Positions 8,154 to 16,510 of a DNA stretch of 64,000 nucleotides are shown here, in pieces. The notes beneath the pieces are model-generated. The model did no database searches. It saw nothing but the letters and a program-made list of their open reading frames with translations, and was not told the origin of the DNA. Made by a program: the position numbers and the translations under genes. Source of the DNA: Lentzea albidocapillata (lineage in GTDB: Bacteria; Actinomycetota; Actinomycetes; Mycobacteriales; Pseudonocardiaceae); contig NZ_JOEA01000001.1 in NCBI RefSeq assembly GCF_000719115.1, positions 1 to 64,000 on the forward strand, written 5' to 3'. Every line of letters starts with the position of its first letter. The stretch's first letter is position 1.

Positions 8154-9989
8154 TTGACCTCGTTCGCCGACACGACCTTCACGCCGCCGGAACTCATCCG
8201 GAACTTCTGCATCATCGCGCACATCGACCACGGCAAGTCGACGCTGGCCGACCGCATGCTGCAGCTCACCGGCGTGGTCGACGCGCGGGCGATGCGTGCG
8301 CAGTACCTCGACCGCATGGACATCGAGCGTGAGCGCGGCATCACCATCAAGGCGCAGAACGTGCGCCTGCCGTGGCAGCTCGACGGGCAGGACCACGTCC
8401 TGCACATGATCGACACGCCTGGCCACGTCGACTTCACCTACGAGGTGTCCCGCGCACTGGAGGCCTGCGAGGGCGCCGTGCTGCTGGTCGACGCCGCGCA
8501 GGGCATCGAGGCGCAGACGCTGGCGAACCTGTACCTGGCGATGGAGAACGACCTCACCATCATCCCGGTGCTGAACAAGATCGACCTGCCCGCCGCGGAC
8601 CCGGACAAGTACGCGAAGGAGATCGCGCACATCACCGGCTGTGAGCCGGACGAGGTGCTGCGCGTCTCCGCGAAGACCGGTCTCGGTGTCGGCGCGCTGC
8701 TCGACGAGGTCGTGAAGAAGGTGCCGGCCCCCGTCGGCAGGGACGACGCCCCGGCCCGCGCGATGATCTTCGACTCGGTCTACGACACCTATCGCGGCGT
8801 CGTCACCTACATCCGCGTCGTCGACGGCAAGATCACGCCGCGCGAGCGCATCAAGATGATGTCGACCGGCGCGACCCACGAGATCCTCGAGGTCGGCATC
8901 GTCTCGCCGGAGCCCAAGCCGTCCCAGGGCCTCGGCGTCGGCGAGGTGGGCTACCTGATCACCGGCGTGAAGGACGTGCGCCAGTCCAAGGTCGGCGACA
9001 CCGTCACGTCGGAGCGCAAGGGCGCCACGGAGCCGCTGGCCGGCTACCGCGAGCCGCGTCCGATGGTCTACTCCGGCCTGTACCCGGTCGACGGCTCGGA
9101 CTACCCGGAGCTGCGCGAGGCGCTCGACAAGCTCCAGCTCAACGACGCCGCGCTCACCTACGAGCCGGAGACTTCCGCAGCGCTGGGCTTCGGTTTCCGC
9201 TGCGGCTTCCTCGGCCTCCTGCACCTGGAGATCACCCGCGACCGCCTGGAGCGCGAGTACGGTCTCGACCTCATCTCCACGGCCCCGAACGTCGTGTACC
9301 GGGTGGTGATGGAGGACGGCGCCGAGATCGTCGTGACGAACCCGTCCGACTGGCCGGAAGGCAAGCGCGCCGAGGTCTACGAGCCCATCACCAAGTGCAC
9401 CATCATCGCTCCGTCCGACTACATCGGCCCGATCATGGAGCTCTGCCAGTCCAAGCGCGGCCAGCTCGGCGGCATGGACTACCTCTCCGAGGACCGGGTC
9501 GAGCTGCGCTACACGATGCCGCTCGGCGAGATCATCTTCGACTTCTTCGACTCGCTGAAGTCGCGCACCCGCGGCTACGCGTCGCTGGACTACGAAGAGT
9601 CCGGCGAGCAGGACGCGGAGCTCGTCAAGGTCGACATCCTGTTGCAGGGTGAGACGGTCGACGCGTTCAGTGCGATCGTGCACAAGGACTACGCCTACGC
9701 GTACGGAACGCGCATGGCGACTCGTCTGCGTGAGCTCATCCCCAGGCAGCAGTTCGAGGTGCCGATCCAGGCCGCGATCGGTGCCCGCGTGATCGCCCGC
9801 GAGACGATCCGCGCCATCCGCAAGGACGTGCTGGCCAAGTGCTACGGCGGTGACATCACCCGTAAGCGCAAGCTGCTCGAGAAGCAGAAGGAAGGCAAGA
9901 AGCGCATGAAGATGGTGGGGCGTGTGGAGGTGCCGCAGGAGGCCTTCGTCGCCGCGCTGTCCACGGATGAGCCGAAGGGCAAGAAGTAG
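8154..9989 (+). CDS. lepA: Elongation factor 4 (LepA), ribosomal back-translocase GTPase
   Basis: 611 residues, full length for LepA. The GTPase domain begins [20 protein letters not shown] (G1) with DTPGHVDF (G3) and [10 protein letters not shown] (G4). The C-terminal LepA-specific region includes [20 protein letters not shown]. It acts on stalled or mistranslocated ribosomes. I choose the TTG at 8154 because [14 protein letters not shown] matches the usual N-terminus and GAGGA lies 5 bases upstream; TTG 8142 is the alternative. Open reading frame continues far upstream but without family similarity. Confidence 0.96.
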   Translation: MTSFADTTFTPPELIRNFCIIAHIDHGKSTLADRMLQLTGVVDARAMRAQYLDRMDIERERGITIKAQNVRLPWQLDGQDHVLHMIDTPGHVDFTYEVSRALEACEGAVLLVDAAQGIEAQTLANLYLAMENDLTIIPVLNKIDLPAADPDKYAKEIAHITGCEPDEVLRVSAKTGLGVGALLDEVVKKVPAPVGRDDAPARAMIFDSVYDTYRGVVTYIRVVDGKITPRERIKMMSTGATHEILEVGIVSPEPKPSQGLGVGEVGYLITGVKDVRQSKVGDTVTSERKGATEPLAGYREPRPMVYSGLYPVDGSDYPELREALDKLQLNDAALTYEPETSAALGFGFRCGFLGLLHLEITRDRLEREYGLDLISTAPNVVYRVVMEDGAEIVVTNPSDWPEGKRAEVYEPITKCTIIAPSDYIGPIMELCQSKRGQLGGMDYLSEDRVELRYTMPLGEIIFDFFDSLKSRTRGYASLDYEESGEQDAELVKVDILLQGETVDAFSAIVHKDYAYAYGTRMATRLRELIPRQQFEVPIQAAIGARVIARETIRAIRKDVLAKCYGGDITRKRKLLEKQKEGKKRMKMVGRVEVPQEAFVAALSTDEPKGKK

Positions 9990-10004
9990 GCTTCAGGCGT
10001 CAGA

Positions 10005-10035
10005 AGGGCCGGATCCGCTTGGCGGGTCCGGCCCT
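10005..10035 (+). terminator. Hairpin terminator after lepA
   Basis: Bases 10005-10018 pair with 10022-10035 over 14 positions with one mismatch. The hairpin is very GC-rich and has no T run, as is common for actinobacterial terminators. It lies 15 bases after the lepA stop. Confidence 0.75.
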
Positions 10036-10099
10036 CTGTGCGTTGCTGGAACGGCAACGTAGGTTGCCAATATGGCACGGCCGGGAGCATCGTCGAAGC

Positions 10100-10711
10100 A
10101 TGACGACAGCGCAGGAGTTCTGGGAGACCTTCTACTCGGAGCGGGACCAGGTCTGGTCCGGGAAGCCGAATCCGTTGCTGGTGCGCGAGGCCGAACGGCT
10201 CACGCCCGGCAGCGCGCTCGACATCGGGTGCGCGGAGGGCGGGGACGCCGTCTGGCTGGCGAAGCGGGGCTGGCGGGTGCTGGGCGTCGACGTGTCGCAG
10301 GTCGCGCTGGACCGGGCGGTGAAGCACGCGTACGACGCCGGTGTCGAGATCTCGGTGGAGCGGCACGATCTCAAGGCCACGTTCCCCGAGGGCCTGTACG
10401 ACCTCGTGAGCGCCCAGTTCCTGCACTCGCCGGTCGAGGAGGACGGGGAGCGCAACAGCATCCTCAAGAAGGCTTCACAGGCGGTGGCGCCGGGTGGCTA
10501 CCTGATCATCGGCGGGCACGCGGGCGCGCCGTCATGGTCCGAGCACCAGGACTACTACTTCCCGACGACGAAGGACGTGCTCGACCACCTCGCGCTCAAG
10601 GACAACTGGATCGTCGTCACCGACGAGGTGGTGGAACGGCCGCTCACCGGGCCGGACGGTCAGCAGGAGACGCGCAGGGACAACGTCCTGACCCTCAAGC
10701 GGCTGTTCTAG
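10100..10711 (+). CDS. Class I SAM-dependent methyltransferase
   Basis: 203 residues from ATG 10100 (MTTAQEFWETFYSERDQVWS). The Rossmann SAM-binding motif I is ALDIGCAEGGDAVWLAKRGW, with the acidic end of strand 2 in VLGVDVSQVALDRA. The YDLVSAQFLHSP block is motif IV. The N-terminus WETFYSERDQVWSGKPNPLL is typical of the tellurite-resistance/UbiE-like methyltransferases common in actinobacteria. Substrate unknown. Open sequence upstream to 10019 in the same frame includes the lepA terminator, so the later start is preferred. Confidence 0.85.
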   Translation: MTTAQEFWETFYSERDQVWSGKPNPLLVREAERLTPGSALDIGCAEGGDAVWLAKRGWRVLGVDVSQVALDRAVKHAYDAGVEISVERHDLKATFPEGLYDLVSAQFLHSPVEEDGERNSILKKASQAVAPGGYLIIGGHAGAPSWSEHQDYYFPTTKDVLDHLALKDNWIVVTDEVVERPLTGPDGQQETRRDNVLTLKRLF

Positions 10712-10742
10712 AAACGGATCAGGAGGAGAGCGTCACCGCGCT

Positions 10743-11087
10743 TCAGGCCACCTGGCTGGTCGCGAGGTTCACGTCTTCGCCGTCGATGTCAGCCACGATC
10801 TTGAGCGTGCCGCCGAGCGCGGTGATGTACCTCCGCACCGTGTCCACCTCGAGCTGATCCACTTCGCCCTGCTCAAGCTGACTGATCCGTGCCTGACTGA
10901 CTCCCATGTGCTCGGCCACGTCGACCTGGGTCAGTCCGACCTTCTTGCGCAGTTCGGCGAGCCGGAATCCCAGCACGTATGCCTGTGTCCGGTTGCGTGC
11001 AGTGGTTCGGGTGGCTTCGACATCGCGTCCGGCGGCGTGGTCGATGGCTTCCTTGTCCGCCTTCACGTCTTTCCATGAGCGGCCCAT
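10743..11087 (-). CDS. HigA-type antitoxin, XRE helix-turn-helix
   Basis: 114 residues. The HTH lies in the C-terminal half: LRKKVGLTQVDVAEHMGVSQ followed by ARISQLEQGEVDQLEVDTV. It lies 3 bases downstream of a RelE/HigB-type toxin gene in the toxin-first order typical of HigBA. By family knowledge it would neutralise the toxin and repress the shared promoter. Its own reading frame is intact although the toxin frame appears disturbed. Confidence 0.88.
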   Translation of the reverse strand: MGRSWKDVKADKEAIDHAAGRDVEATRTTARNRTQAYVLGFRLAELRKKVGLTQVDVAEHMGVSQARISQLEQGEVDQLEVDTVRRYITALGGTLKIVADIDGEDVNLATSQVA

Positions 11088-11090
11088 GCG

Positions 11091-11498
11091 TCACCTCTTC
11101 TCCGCGTTCGCGAGATGCTCGTCGTATCGCTGCTCTGCCAGCGGGATGTTCGAGTTGTACCAGCTGTTCCAGCTGCCTGCTTTGTCGCCCGCCACCAGGA
11201 GAACGGCGCATCGTGCCGGATCGAAGACGAACAAGATCCGCACCTCACTCGTTCCCGCTGAGCCCGGCCTGAGCTCTTTCATGTTGTGGTATCGCGATCC
11301 TTTGACGCGATCCACGAGCGGTCGCCCTAGTTGCGGGCCTCGCTCCGCCAGCAGGTCGATGGCGCTCTCGACCAGGTCCGCGGACATCGGGTCCGTCCGA
11401 GCCAAGTCAAGCAGCCAGCCAGCCGTCGACCTCTGGATGCAGTTCGATCTCCCACACCTGACAAATATAACGTTAACCTTGTTTTTCTGTTCTGCCAA
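11091..11498 (-). CDS. RelE/HigB-type toxin (Gp49-like) with 4-base duplication near its start
   Basis: The C-terminal 115 residues fit the family well: LVDRVKGSRYHNMKELRPGS, then SEVRILFVFDPARCAVLLVA and GDKAGSWNSWY. Homologues start with a (V/M)WEIEL....V..WLLDL pattern. That sequence is present here from GTG 11457 but in a frame that stops after TGGCTGGCTGCTTGA. The cause is a third copy of the tetramer AGCC (plus strand 11413-11424); removing one copy joins the frames. The listed frame from 11498 has a non-family N-terminus. The toxin may therefore be inactive or restored by slippage. Confidence 0.75.
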   Translation of the reverse strand: MAEQKNKVNVIFVRCGRSNCIQRSTAGWLLDLARTDPMSADLVESAIDLLAERGPQLGRPLVDRVKGSRYHNMKELRPGSAGTSEVRILFVFDPARCAVLLVAGDKAGSWNSWYNSNIPLAEQRYDEHLANAEKR

Positions 11499-11514
11499 GC
11501 CCTGGAAACGCGAA

Positions 11515-11545
11515 GGCCACCCTCGGCAACGTTGCCGGGGTGGCC
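11515..11545 (-). terminator. Hairpin terminator between two leftward genes
   Basis: Bases 11515-11530 pair with 11531-11545 with a single bulged base. The hairpin lies just after the stop of the leftward 75-residue gene (11559) and upstream of the toxin promoter region. There is no clear T run on the leftward strand. Confidence 0.65.
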
Positions 11546-11558
11546 CAAGGGGTACTCG

Positions 11559-11786
11559 TCAGGCGGAACGGAGCAAACGGTCCATCGCCTGGCGGTTGAT
11601 GATCGAGCGGAGCTCGCCGGTCTCCTCCGCGCTGTGGCGCGACAGGATGGCGTCCAGTTCGAGCCGGTCGCTCTCGGTGGTGTAGCTGGCCAACTGCCGT
11701 TCCAGGCTCTGGCGCTTCGTGCGAGCGGCACGGCGGGAAGCCAGGCTCGAGCGCAGGGACTTCACGGACAGGTCGTGGCGGGTCAT
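11559..11786 (-). CDS. Small charged helical protein, unknown function
   Basis: 75 residues, MTRHDLSVKSLRSSLASRRA onwards, rich in Arg, Ser and Leu and predicted mostly helical (RQSLERQLASYTTESDRLEL). A hairpin terminator follows 14 bases downstream. I recognise no family. It lies between the HigBA-type pair and an HD-domain gene. Coding is supported by length, composition and the terminator placement only. Confidence 0.6.
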   Translation of the reverse strand: MTRHDLSVKSLRSSLASRRAARTKRQSLERQLASYTTESDRLELDAILSRHSAEETGELRSIINRQAMDRLLRSA

Positions 11787-11859
11787 CGTGTCCTTCCAAT
11801 CTTGGTTACGATTCGATAATACACCCTGTTCAAGCGACCTGTACCGATGAAGACGCGAG

Positions 11860-12297
11860 TTAGCTCACGTACTCGTCGAGCAACCTGAGTGCCCGCGCGT
11901 ACTTGGCCTTCAGACGATCCTGCGTCGCCTCGTCCAGCCGGGCCATGCGGGCGGGTGCGAGGTTGTCGCCGATGTCCGCGCGCTTCACGGAGAGTGCCAA
12001 CGGGTTCGCGGCGACGCGCCGCAGGTAGTCCTCCTGCGGCTCCTCCGGCAGATGCGACAACGCCACGACGGCGTCGACGACGACGGCGGGGCAGCCGCGG
12101 GCGAGCAGGTCGGAAGCCGTCACCGGGGTGTCCTCGATGACGTCGTGCAGGACGGCGGCCATCTGCTCGTGCTCTCCCGTCACGGATGCCATGACCCGCA
12201 ACGGGTGTCCGATGTACGGCCGGCCTGACTTGTCGACCTGGCCGTCGTGGGCCGAGGTGGCGATCGCGATGGCGTCTTCGAGGGTGAACACGGACAT
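11860..12297 (-). CDS. HD-domain protein (RelA/SpoT hydrolase-like)
   Basis: 145 residues from ATG 12297 (MSVFTLEDAIAIATSAHDGQ). The metal-binding HD motif is present as AHDGQVDKSGRPYIGHPLRV and AVLHDVIEDT, with a later KRADIGDN segment. This matches the small single-domain (p)ppGpp hydrolase-like HD proteins (Mesh1/SAH type) found widely in actinobacteria. No synthetase domain is present. A TTG immediately upstream at 12300 is an alternative start. Confidence 0.85.
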   Translation of the reverse strand: MSVFTLEDAIAIATSAHDGQVDKSGRPYIGHPLRVMASVTGEHEQMAAVLHDVIEDTPVTASDLLARGCPAVVVDAVVALSHLPEEPQEDYLRRVAANPLALSVKRADIGDNLAPARMARLDEATQDRLKAKYARALRLLDEYVS

Positions 12298-12325
12298 CAA
12301 GCTAAACCAGGGCTTGACCGGAGGC

Positions 12326-12341
12326 AGTGGTCTAGTCCATT
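12326..12341. promoter_or_regulatory. DasR-type operator (dre-like) upstream of the chitinase
   Basis: AGTGGTCTAGTCCATT matches the Streptomyces DasR response element A(C/G)TGGTCTAGACCA(C/G)T at 14 of 16 positions. It lies about 50 bases before the chitinase start. DasR is a GntR-family repressor released by GlcN-6-P that controls chitin genes in Streptomyces. Its operation here is inferred. Confidence 0.65.
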
Positions 12342-12389
12342 TTTAGTCCACTCACAACATGGCCGCCGCATGATGTGTGGAGGTGGACC

Positions 12390-13856
12390 ATGTCCAAGAC
12401 CAGACGAGCAGCCATAGCGCTGTTGTCCGCGCTGTTCGCCTGCGCCGGTCTGGTGTTGGTGATCAACGGGAGCGCTGCCGCCGCGAACCTCGCGGCGAAC
12501 AGCGGCTTCGAGGCCGGCAACCTGAGCGGTTGGACCTGCACCGAGGGCACGAGCGTCACCAACAGCACGAAGCGCACCGGCACGTACGCACTGCAGGGCG
12601 CTCCCGCCGGGCAGAGCAACGCACGGTGCCAGCAAACCGTGACGGTGCAACCGAACACGGCCTACAAGCTGTCCGCGTGGGTGCAGGGCAGCTACGTCTA
12701 CCTCGGCGTCACCGGTGGCGTGGAGAAGAACACCTGGACGCCCGGCTCCAGCGGCTTCTCACAGCTCACCGTCGACTTCAACTCCGGCAGCGCCAGCAGC
12801 GTCACGATCTACCTGCACGGCTGGTACGGCCAGCCCGCGTACTACGCCGACGACGTCAACCTCGACGGCCCCGGCACCCCGCCGACGACCACGAGCACCA
12901 CGACGTCGACCACCACCACTACTACTACGACCACGACGACCACCACCAGCAACCCGCCGAACACCGGTCTGCCCAAGCACGTCCTGACGGGCTACTGGCA
13001 GAACTTCTACAACGGTGCGCGCGCTCTGAAGCTGGCGGACGTCCCCACCACCTACGACATCATCGCGGTCTCGTTCGCCGACGCCACGGCGGTGCAGGGC
13101 CAGGTCGCGTTCAACCTCGACCCCGGTCTGAGCAGCCAGCTCGGCGGCTACACCGACGCGCAGTTCCGCGCGGACATCAAGACCGTGCAGAACCGCGGTC
13201 AGAAGGTGATCATCTCTGTCGGCGGTGAGAAGGGCACGATCAGCGTCGGCAACTCGACGGCGGCCACGAACTTCGCCAACAGCGTCAAGGGCCTGATCTC
13301 GAGCTACGGCTTCAACGGCGTCGACATCGACCTGGAGAACGGCGTCAACGCCCAGTACATGGGCCAGGCGCTGCGCAGCATCCACGCCGGTGGCGGCACC
13401 GTCATCACCATGGCGCCGCAGACGATCGACATGCAGAACGTCAACGCCGAGTACTTCAAGCTGGCGCTGGCCACCAAGGACATCCTGACGATCGTCAACA
13501 TGCAGTACTACAACTCCGGCACGATGCTCGGCTGCGACCAGCAGGTCCACAGCCAGGGCACGGTCAACTTCCTGACCGCGCTCGCGTGCATCCAGCTGCA
13601 GTCCGGTCTGCGCGCCGACCAGGTGGGCCTCGGCCTGCCGGCGTCGCCGTCCGGTGCCGGCGGCGGTTACCAGTCGCCGTCCAACGTCAACAACGCGCTC
13701 AGCTGCCTCGCCCGCGGTACCAGCTGCGGGACGTTCAAGCCGAGCACGACCTGGCCGTCCATCCGGGGCGCCATGACGTGGTCGATCAACTGGGACGCTT
13801 CCAACAACTGGCAGTTCGCCAACACGGTCGCCCCTCATCTGGACTCCCTGCCCTAG
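12390..13856 (+). CDS. Secreted family 18 chitinase with N-terminal carbohydrate-binding module
   Basis: 488 residues from ATG 12390, with GGAGGTGG four bases upstream. A signal peptide (about residues 1-33, MSKTRRAAIALLSALFACAG, cleavage after AAA) is followed by a beta-sandwich carbohydrate-binding module (about 34-165). A Thr-rich linker (about 170-193, repeated ACC/ACG codons) leads into a GH18 catalytic domain. The catalytic DxxDxDxE signature appears as GVDIDLENG, giving Glu as acid/base. It would hydrolyse chitin outside the cell. The DasR-type operator upstream supports chitin-responsive control. Confidence 0.95.
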   Translation: MSKTRRAAIALLSALFACAGLVLVINGSAAAANLAANSGFEAGNLSGWTCTEGTSVTNSTKRTGTYALQGAPAGQSNARCQQTVTVQPNTAYKLSAWVQGSYVYLGVTGGVEKNTWTPGSSGFSQLTVDFNSGSASSVTIYLHGWYGQPAYYADDVNLDGPGTPPTTTSTTTSTTTTTTTTTTTTTSNPPNTGLPKHVLTGYWQNFYNGARALKLADVPTTYDIIAVSFADATAVQGQVAFNLDPGLSSQLGGYTDAQFRADIKTVQNRGQKVIISVGGEKGTISVGNSTAATNFANSVKGLISSYGFNGVDIDLENGVNAQYMGQALRSIHAGGGTVITMAPQTIDMQNVNAEYFKLALATKDILTIVNMQYYNSGTMLGCDQQVHSQGTVNFLTALACIQLQSGLRADQVGLGLPASPSGAGGGYQSPSNVNNALSCLARGTSCGTFKPSTTWPSIRGAMTWSINWDASNNWQFANTVAPHLDSLP

Positions 13857-13867
13857 ATGATGGAACC

Positions 13868-13904
13868 GGTCGGCGCCACGTCCACAGTGGACGTGGCGCC
13901 GACC
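13868..13904 (+). terminator. Strong hairpin terminator after the chitinase
   Basis: An 18-bp perfect inverted repeat (13868-13885 with 13887-13904) lies 11 bases after the chitinase stop. It is followed by GTCCGATCC with no T run, a GC-rich actinobacterial terminator. Confidence 0.85.
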
Positions 13905-13929
13905 GTCCGATCCAACTAGGTTGTCCCTC

Positions 13930-14976
13930 ATGTTCCACACGCTGGCCGTGCCTGTGATCGCCGCGCCGATGGCAGGTGGCCCCTCCACCCCCGAGCTGGT
14001 AGCCGAGGTGAGCGAAGCAGGCGGGTTCGGGTTCCTCGCGGCGGGGTACATCACCGTCGAGCAGCTCGCGGAGAAGATCACGCGCACGAGCGAGCTCACG
14101 AGCAAACCGTTCGGGGTCAACCTTTTCGTGCCCGGCACACGGCCGACAGCGGACATCTCGTCGTACGTGCAACGCGTCGCGTCCTATGCCGAGAAGGTCG
14201 GCGCTGTACCCGGCGATCCCCGCTGGGACGACGACAACTACGCGGCGAAGCTCGAACTCGTCCTGGCACTGCGGGTGCCCGTGGTGTCGTTCACGTTCGG
14301 CCTGCCCGACATCGACGACGTGCACCGGCTCAAGGCGGCCGGTTCCACGATCGTCGTCACGGTCACCACCCCCAGCGAGGCACGGCAGGCCCAGCAGATC
14401 GGCGCCGACGTCGTGTGCGTGCAGGGCTCGGACGCGGGCGGCCACCGCGGCACGTTCGTCGACGACGGCATCTCGCCTGGCGGCGGTGACCTGTACGGCA
14501 CGCTTGCGGCGATCAGGCTGGTGCGCGGAGCCGTCGGCCTGCCGGTGATCGCGACCGGCGGCCTTCTCACCGGCGCCGACGTCGCCGCCGTGCTGGCGGC
14601 GGGCGCGGTCGCGGCCCAACTCGGCACCGCGTTCCTCGGTTGCCCGGAGGCGGGAACCAATGCGGCACAACGGGAAGCGCTCGCCGAAGGGGCCAGGCGC
14701 ACCGCGCTCACCCGGGCGTTCAGCGGACGGCCCGCGCGGGGACTGGTCAACCGGTTCCTGATCGAGCAGGGCCCGCACGCGCCCGCCGCCTACCCGAACG
14801 TGCACCACTTGACGAGGCCCGTGCGCGCGACCGGCGAGGTGGAGGTCATGTCGCTGTGGGCAGGCACCACGTACCCGCTCGCGACGGCCGAACCCGCGGG
14901 TGAGCTCGTGCAACGGATCGGTGCCGAACTGACGGAAACGATCAATTCCTTGGCAGAGCGGTTCCCGCGCGGCTAA
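13930..14976 (+). CDS. Nitronate monooxygenase-type FMN oxidoreductase
   Basis: 348 residues from ATG 13930. A TIM-barrel 2-nitropropane dioxygenase-like enzyme: it begins with PVIAAPMAGGPSTPELVAEV. FMN/phosphate-binding segments are VCVQGSDAGGHRGTF and IATGGLLTGADVAAVLAAGA. It would oxidise alkyl nitronates such as propionate 3-nitronate. A conserved His is present in DAGGHRG. It is followed 10 bases later by the DUF885 genes. In-frame TTG 13921 is an alternative start. Confidence 0.9.
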   Translation: MFHTLAVPVIAAPMAGGPSTPELVAEVSEAGGFGFLAAGYITVEQLAEKITRTSELTSKPFGVNLFVPGTRPTADISSYVQRVASYAEKVGAVPGDPRWDDDNYAAKLELVLALRVPVVSFTFGLPDIDDVHRLKAAGSTIVVTVTTPSEARQAQQIGADVVCVQGSDAGGHRGTFVDDGISPGGGDLYGTLAAIRLVRGAVGLPVIATGGLLTGADVAAVLAAGAVAAQLGTAFLGCPEAGTNAAQREALAEGARRTALTRAFSGRPARGLVNRFLIEQGPHAPAAYPNVHHLTRPVRATGEVEVMSLWAGTTYPLATAEPAGELVQRIGAELTETINSLAERFPRG

Positions 14977-14986
14977 GAAGGAGGGC

Positions 14987-16510
14987 GTGACCTCGCTCTC
15001 CGATGAGATGTTCCAGACGATGATGGACTGGAACCCGCTGTTCGCCACGCTCGTCGGTGTTCCCGGCTGGGACGACAGGCTCGACGACGTCAGCGTCGAC
15101 GGCCACCAGGCGCTGCGGCAGCGGTTGACCGGCATCCTCGGCCGCCTCGACGGCAGTGACGAGGACCGGGTCTCGCGGGACGTGATCCGGCACCAGGCCG
15201 AGTCGATCATCACGTGCATCGACGCGCGGCTGGTCGAGCACTCGGTGTCCAGGGGCACGAACGCGCCGGTCGCGACCATGCTCAGAGCCACCTCTCAGGT
15301 GGACTTCTCGCGGCGGCGGCACCTCGTTCCGCGCCTGCTGGAGCAGGCCGGGCGGCGGTTGCTCGACACCGATCGCAGGCCGTTGCGCCGGCACGTCGAG
15401 AACGGCGCTGGGTACGTCGAACGGTTCCTCGCCTCACCGCGCCAGGAGTGGGAGGGCGACGCGGACCTGCGTCCGGCGTTCGCCCGGTACCGCGAGGTGT
15501 TGCTCGGCCTGCCCGGACGGGACGACGAGAAGGCCGGCCTGTGCTGGCTGCCCGACGGCGAGGAGAACTACCGCAGGCTCGTCCGCGACTACACGACCGC
15601 CGCCTACAACCCCGCCGAACTGCACCAGCTCGGGCTCGACCTGATCGCCCGGCTGCACGAGGAGTACGCGGAGATCGGTTCACGGGTCTGGGGGATCTCG
15701 GACGTGCCGGAGATCTTCCGGCGGTTGCGCACGGATCTGTTGTGGGACAACGAGGACCAGATGCTCGTCAGCGCGGTCGAAGCCGTCGCGCGGGCCGAGG
15801 CCGAGGCGCCCAAGTGGTTCGGGCGGCTGCCGCTGGCGCGCTGCGAGATCAGGTTCGTGCCGGAGGTCGACCGCCACAACGCCGCGTTCGCGTACTACGA
15901 GGACGCGGCCCTCGACGGGTCTCGTCCCGGCACGTACTTCGTGAACCCGTTGAACGCCACCGGACGCAGCCGCACGGTGTCGGAGGTGACGGCGTTCCAC
16001 GAAGCCATTCCCGGCCACCACTTCCAGCTCTCGATCGCCGCCGAGACCGAGCTGTCGAACGTGCGCAAGTTCGCGTTCATCGACTCCTACCTCGAAGGCT
16101 GGGGCCTCTACACCGAGCGCCTGGCCGACGAGATGGGCCTGTACTCGTCGGACGAGGCACGTCTGGGCATGCTGGGCCTCGACGCCATGCGCGCCGGCCG
16201 GCTGGTGGTCGACACCGGCCTGCACGCGCTCGGATGGCCGCGGCAGCGGGCCATCGACTACCTGAGCGAGAACACCGCGATGGACGACGCGGAGATCTCG
16301 GCCGAGGTCGACCGGTACATCGAGGCGCCGGGGCAGGCGCTCGCCTACATGGTGGGGCGCCTGGAGATCCAGCGCGTGCGCGAGGAGGCCAGGGTGGCGA
16401 TGGGCGACCGGTTCGACATCAAGGAGTTCCACGACCTCGTGCTGCAGAACGGCATCGTGCCGTTGCCCACGCTCGGCAAGCTCGTTTCCGACTGGTCCAG
16501 GAGGGCCTGA
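14987..16510 (+). CDS. DUF885 family protein (putative metallopeptidase), copy 1
   Basis: 507 residues from GTG 14987, with AAGGAGGG 3 bases upstream. DUF885 proteins are predicted zinc peptidases; the HExxxGHH-type site here is FHEAIPGHHFQLSIAAE, and the downstream acidic segment is YLEGWGLYTERLADEMGLY. No signal peptide is visible, so it probably acts in the cytoplasm. It ends in TGATG overlapping the start of a second, closely similar gene. Confidence 0.9.
   Translation: MTSLSDEMFQTMMDWNPLFATLVGVPGWDDRLDDVSVDGHQALRQRLTGILGRLDGSDEDRVSRDVIRHQAESIITCIDARLVEHSVSRGTNAPVATMLRATSQVDFSRRRHLVPRLLEQAGRRLLDTDRRPLRRHVENGAGYVERFLASPRQEWEGDADLRPAFARYREVLLGLPGRDDEKAGLCWLPDGEENYRRLVRDYTTAAYNPAELHQLGLDLIARLHEEYAEIGSRVWGISDVPEIFRRLRTDLLWDNEDQMLVSAVEAVARAEAEAPKWFGRLPLARCEIRFVPEVDRHNAAFAYYEDAALDGSRPGTYFVNPLNATGRSRTVSEVTAFHEAIPGHHFQLSIAAETELSNVRKFAFIDSYLEGWGLYTERLADEMGLYSSDEARLGMLGLDAMRAGRLVVDTGLHALGWPRQRAIDYLSENTAMDDAEISAEVDRYIEAPGQALAYMVGRLEIQRVREEARVAMGDRFDIKEFHDLVLQNGIVPLPTLGKLVSDWSRRA

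Noticed and set aside
12890..12955. Tandem repeat of ACC/ACG triplets as a regulatory repeat
   Set aside because: It is the codon run for the Thr-rich linker of the chitinase, common in secreted actinobacterial enzymes.
15214..16509. Long reading frame continuing upstream of the second DUF885 gene (total of 941 codons)
   Set aside because: The upstream half is Arg/Gly/Ala-rich with no domain and overlaps copy 1 of DUF885 in another frame. The ATG at 16510 gives the family N-terminus.
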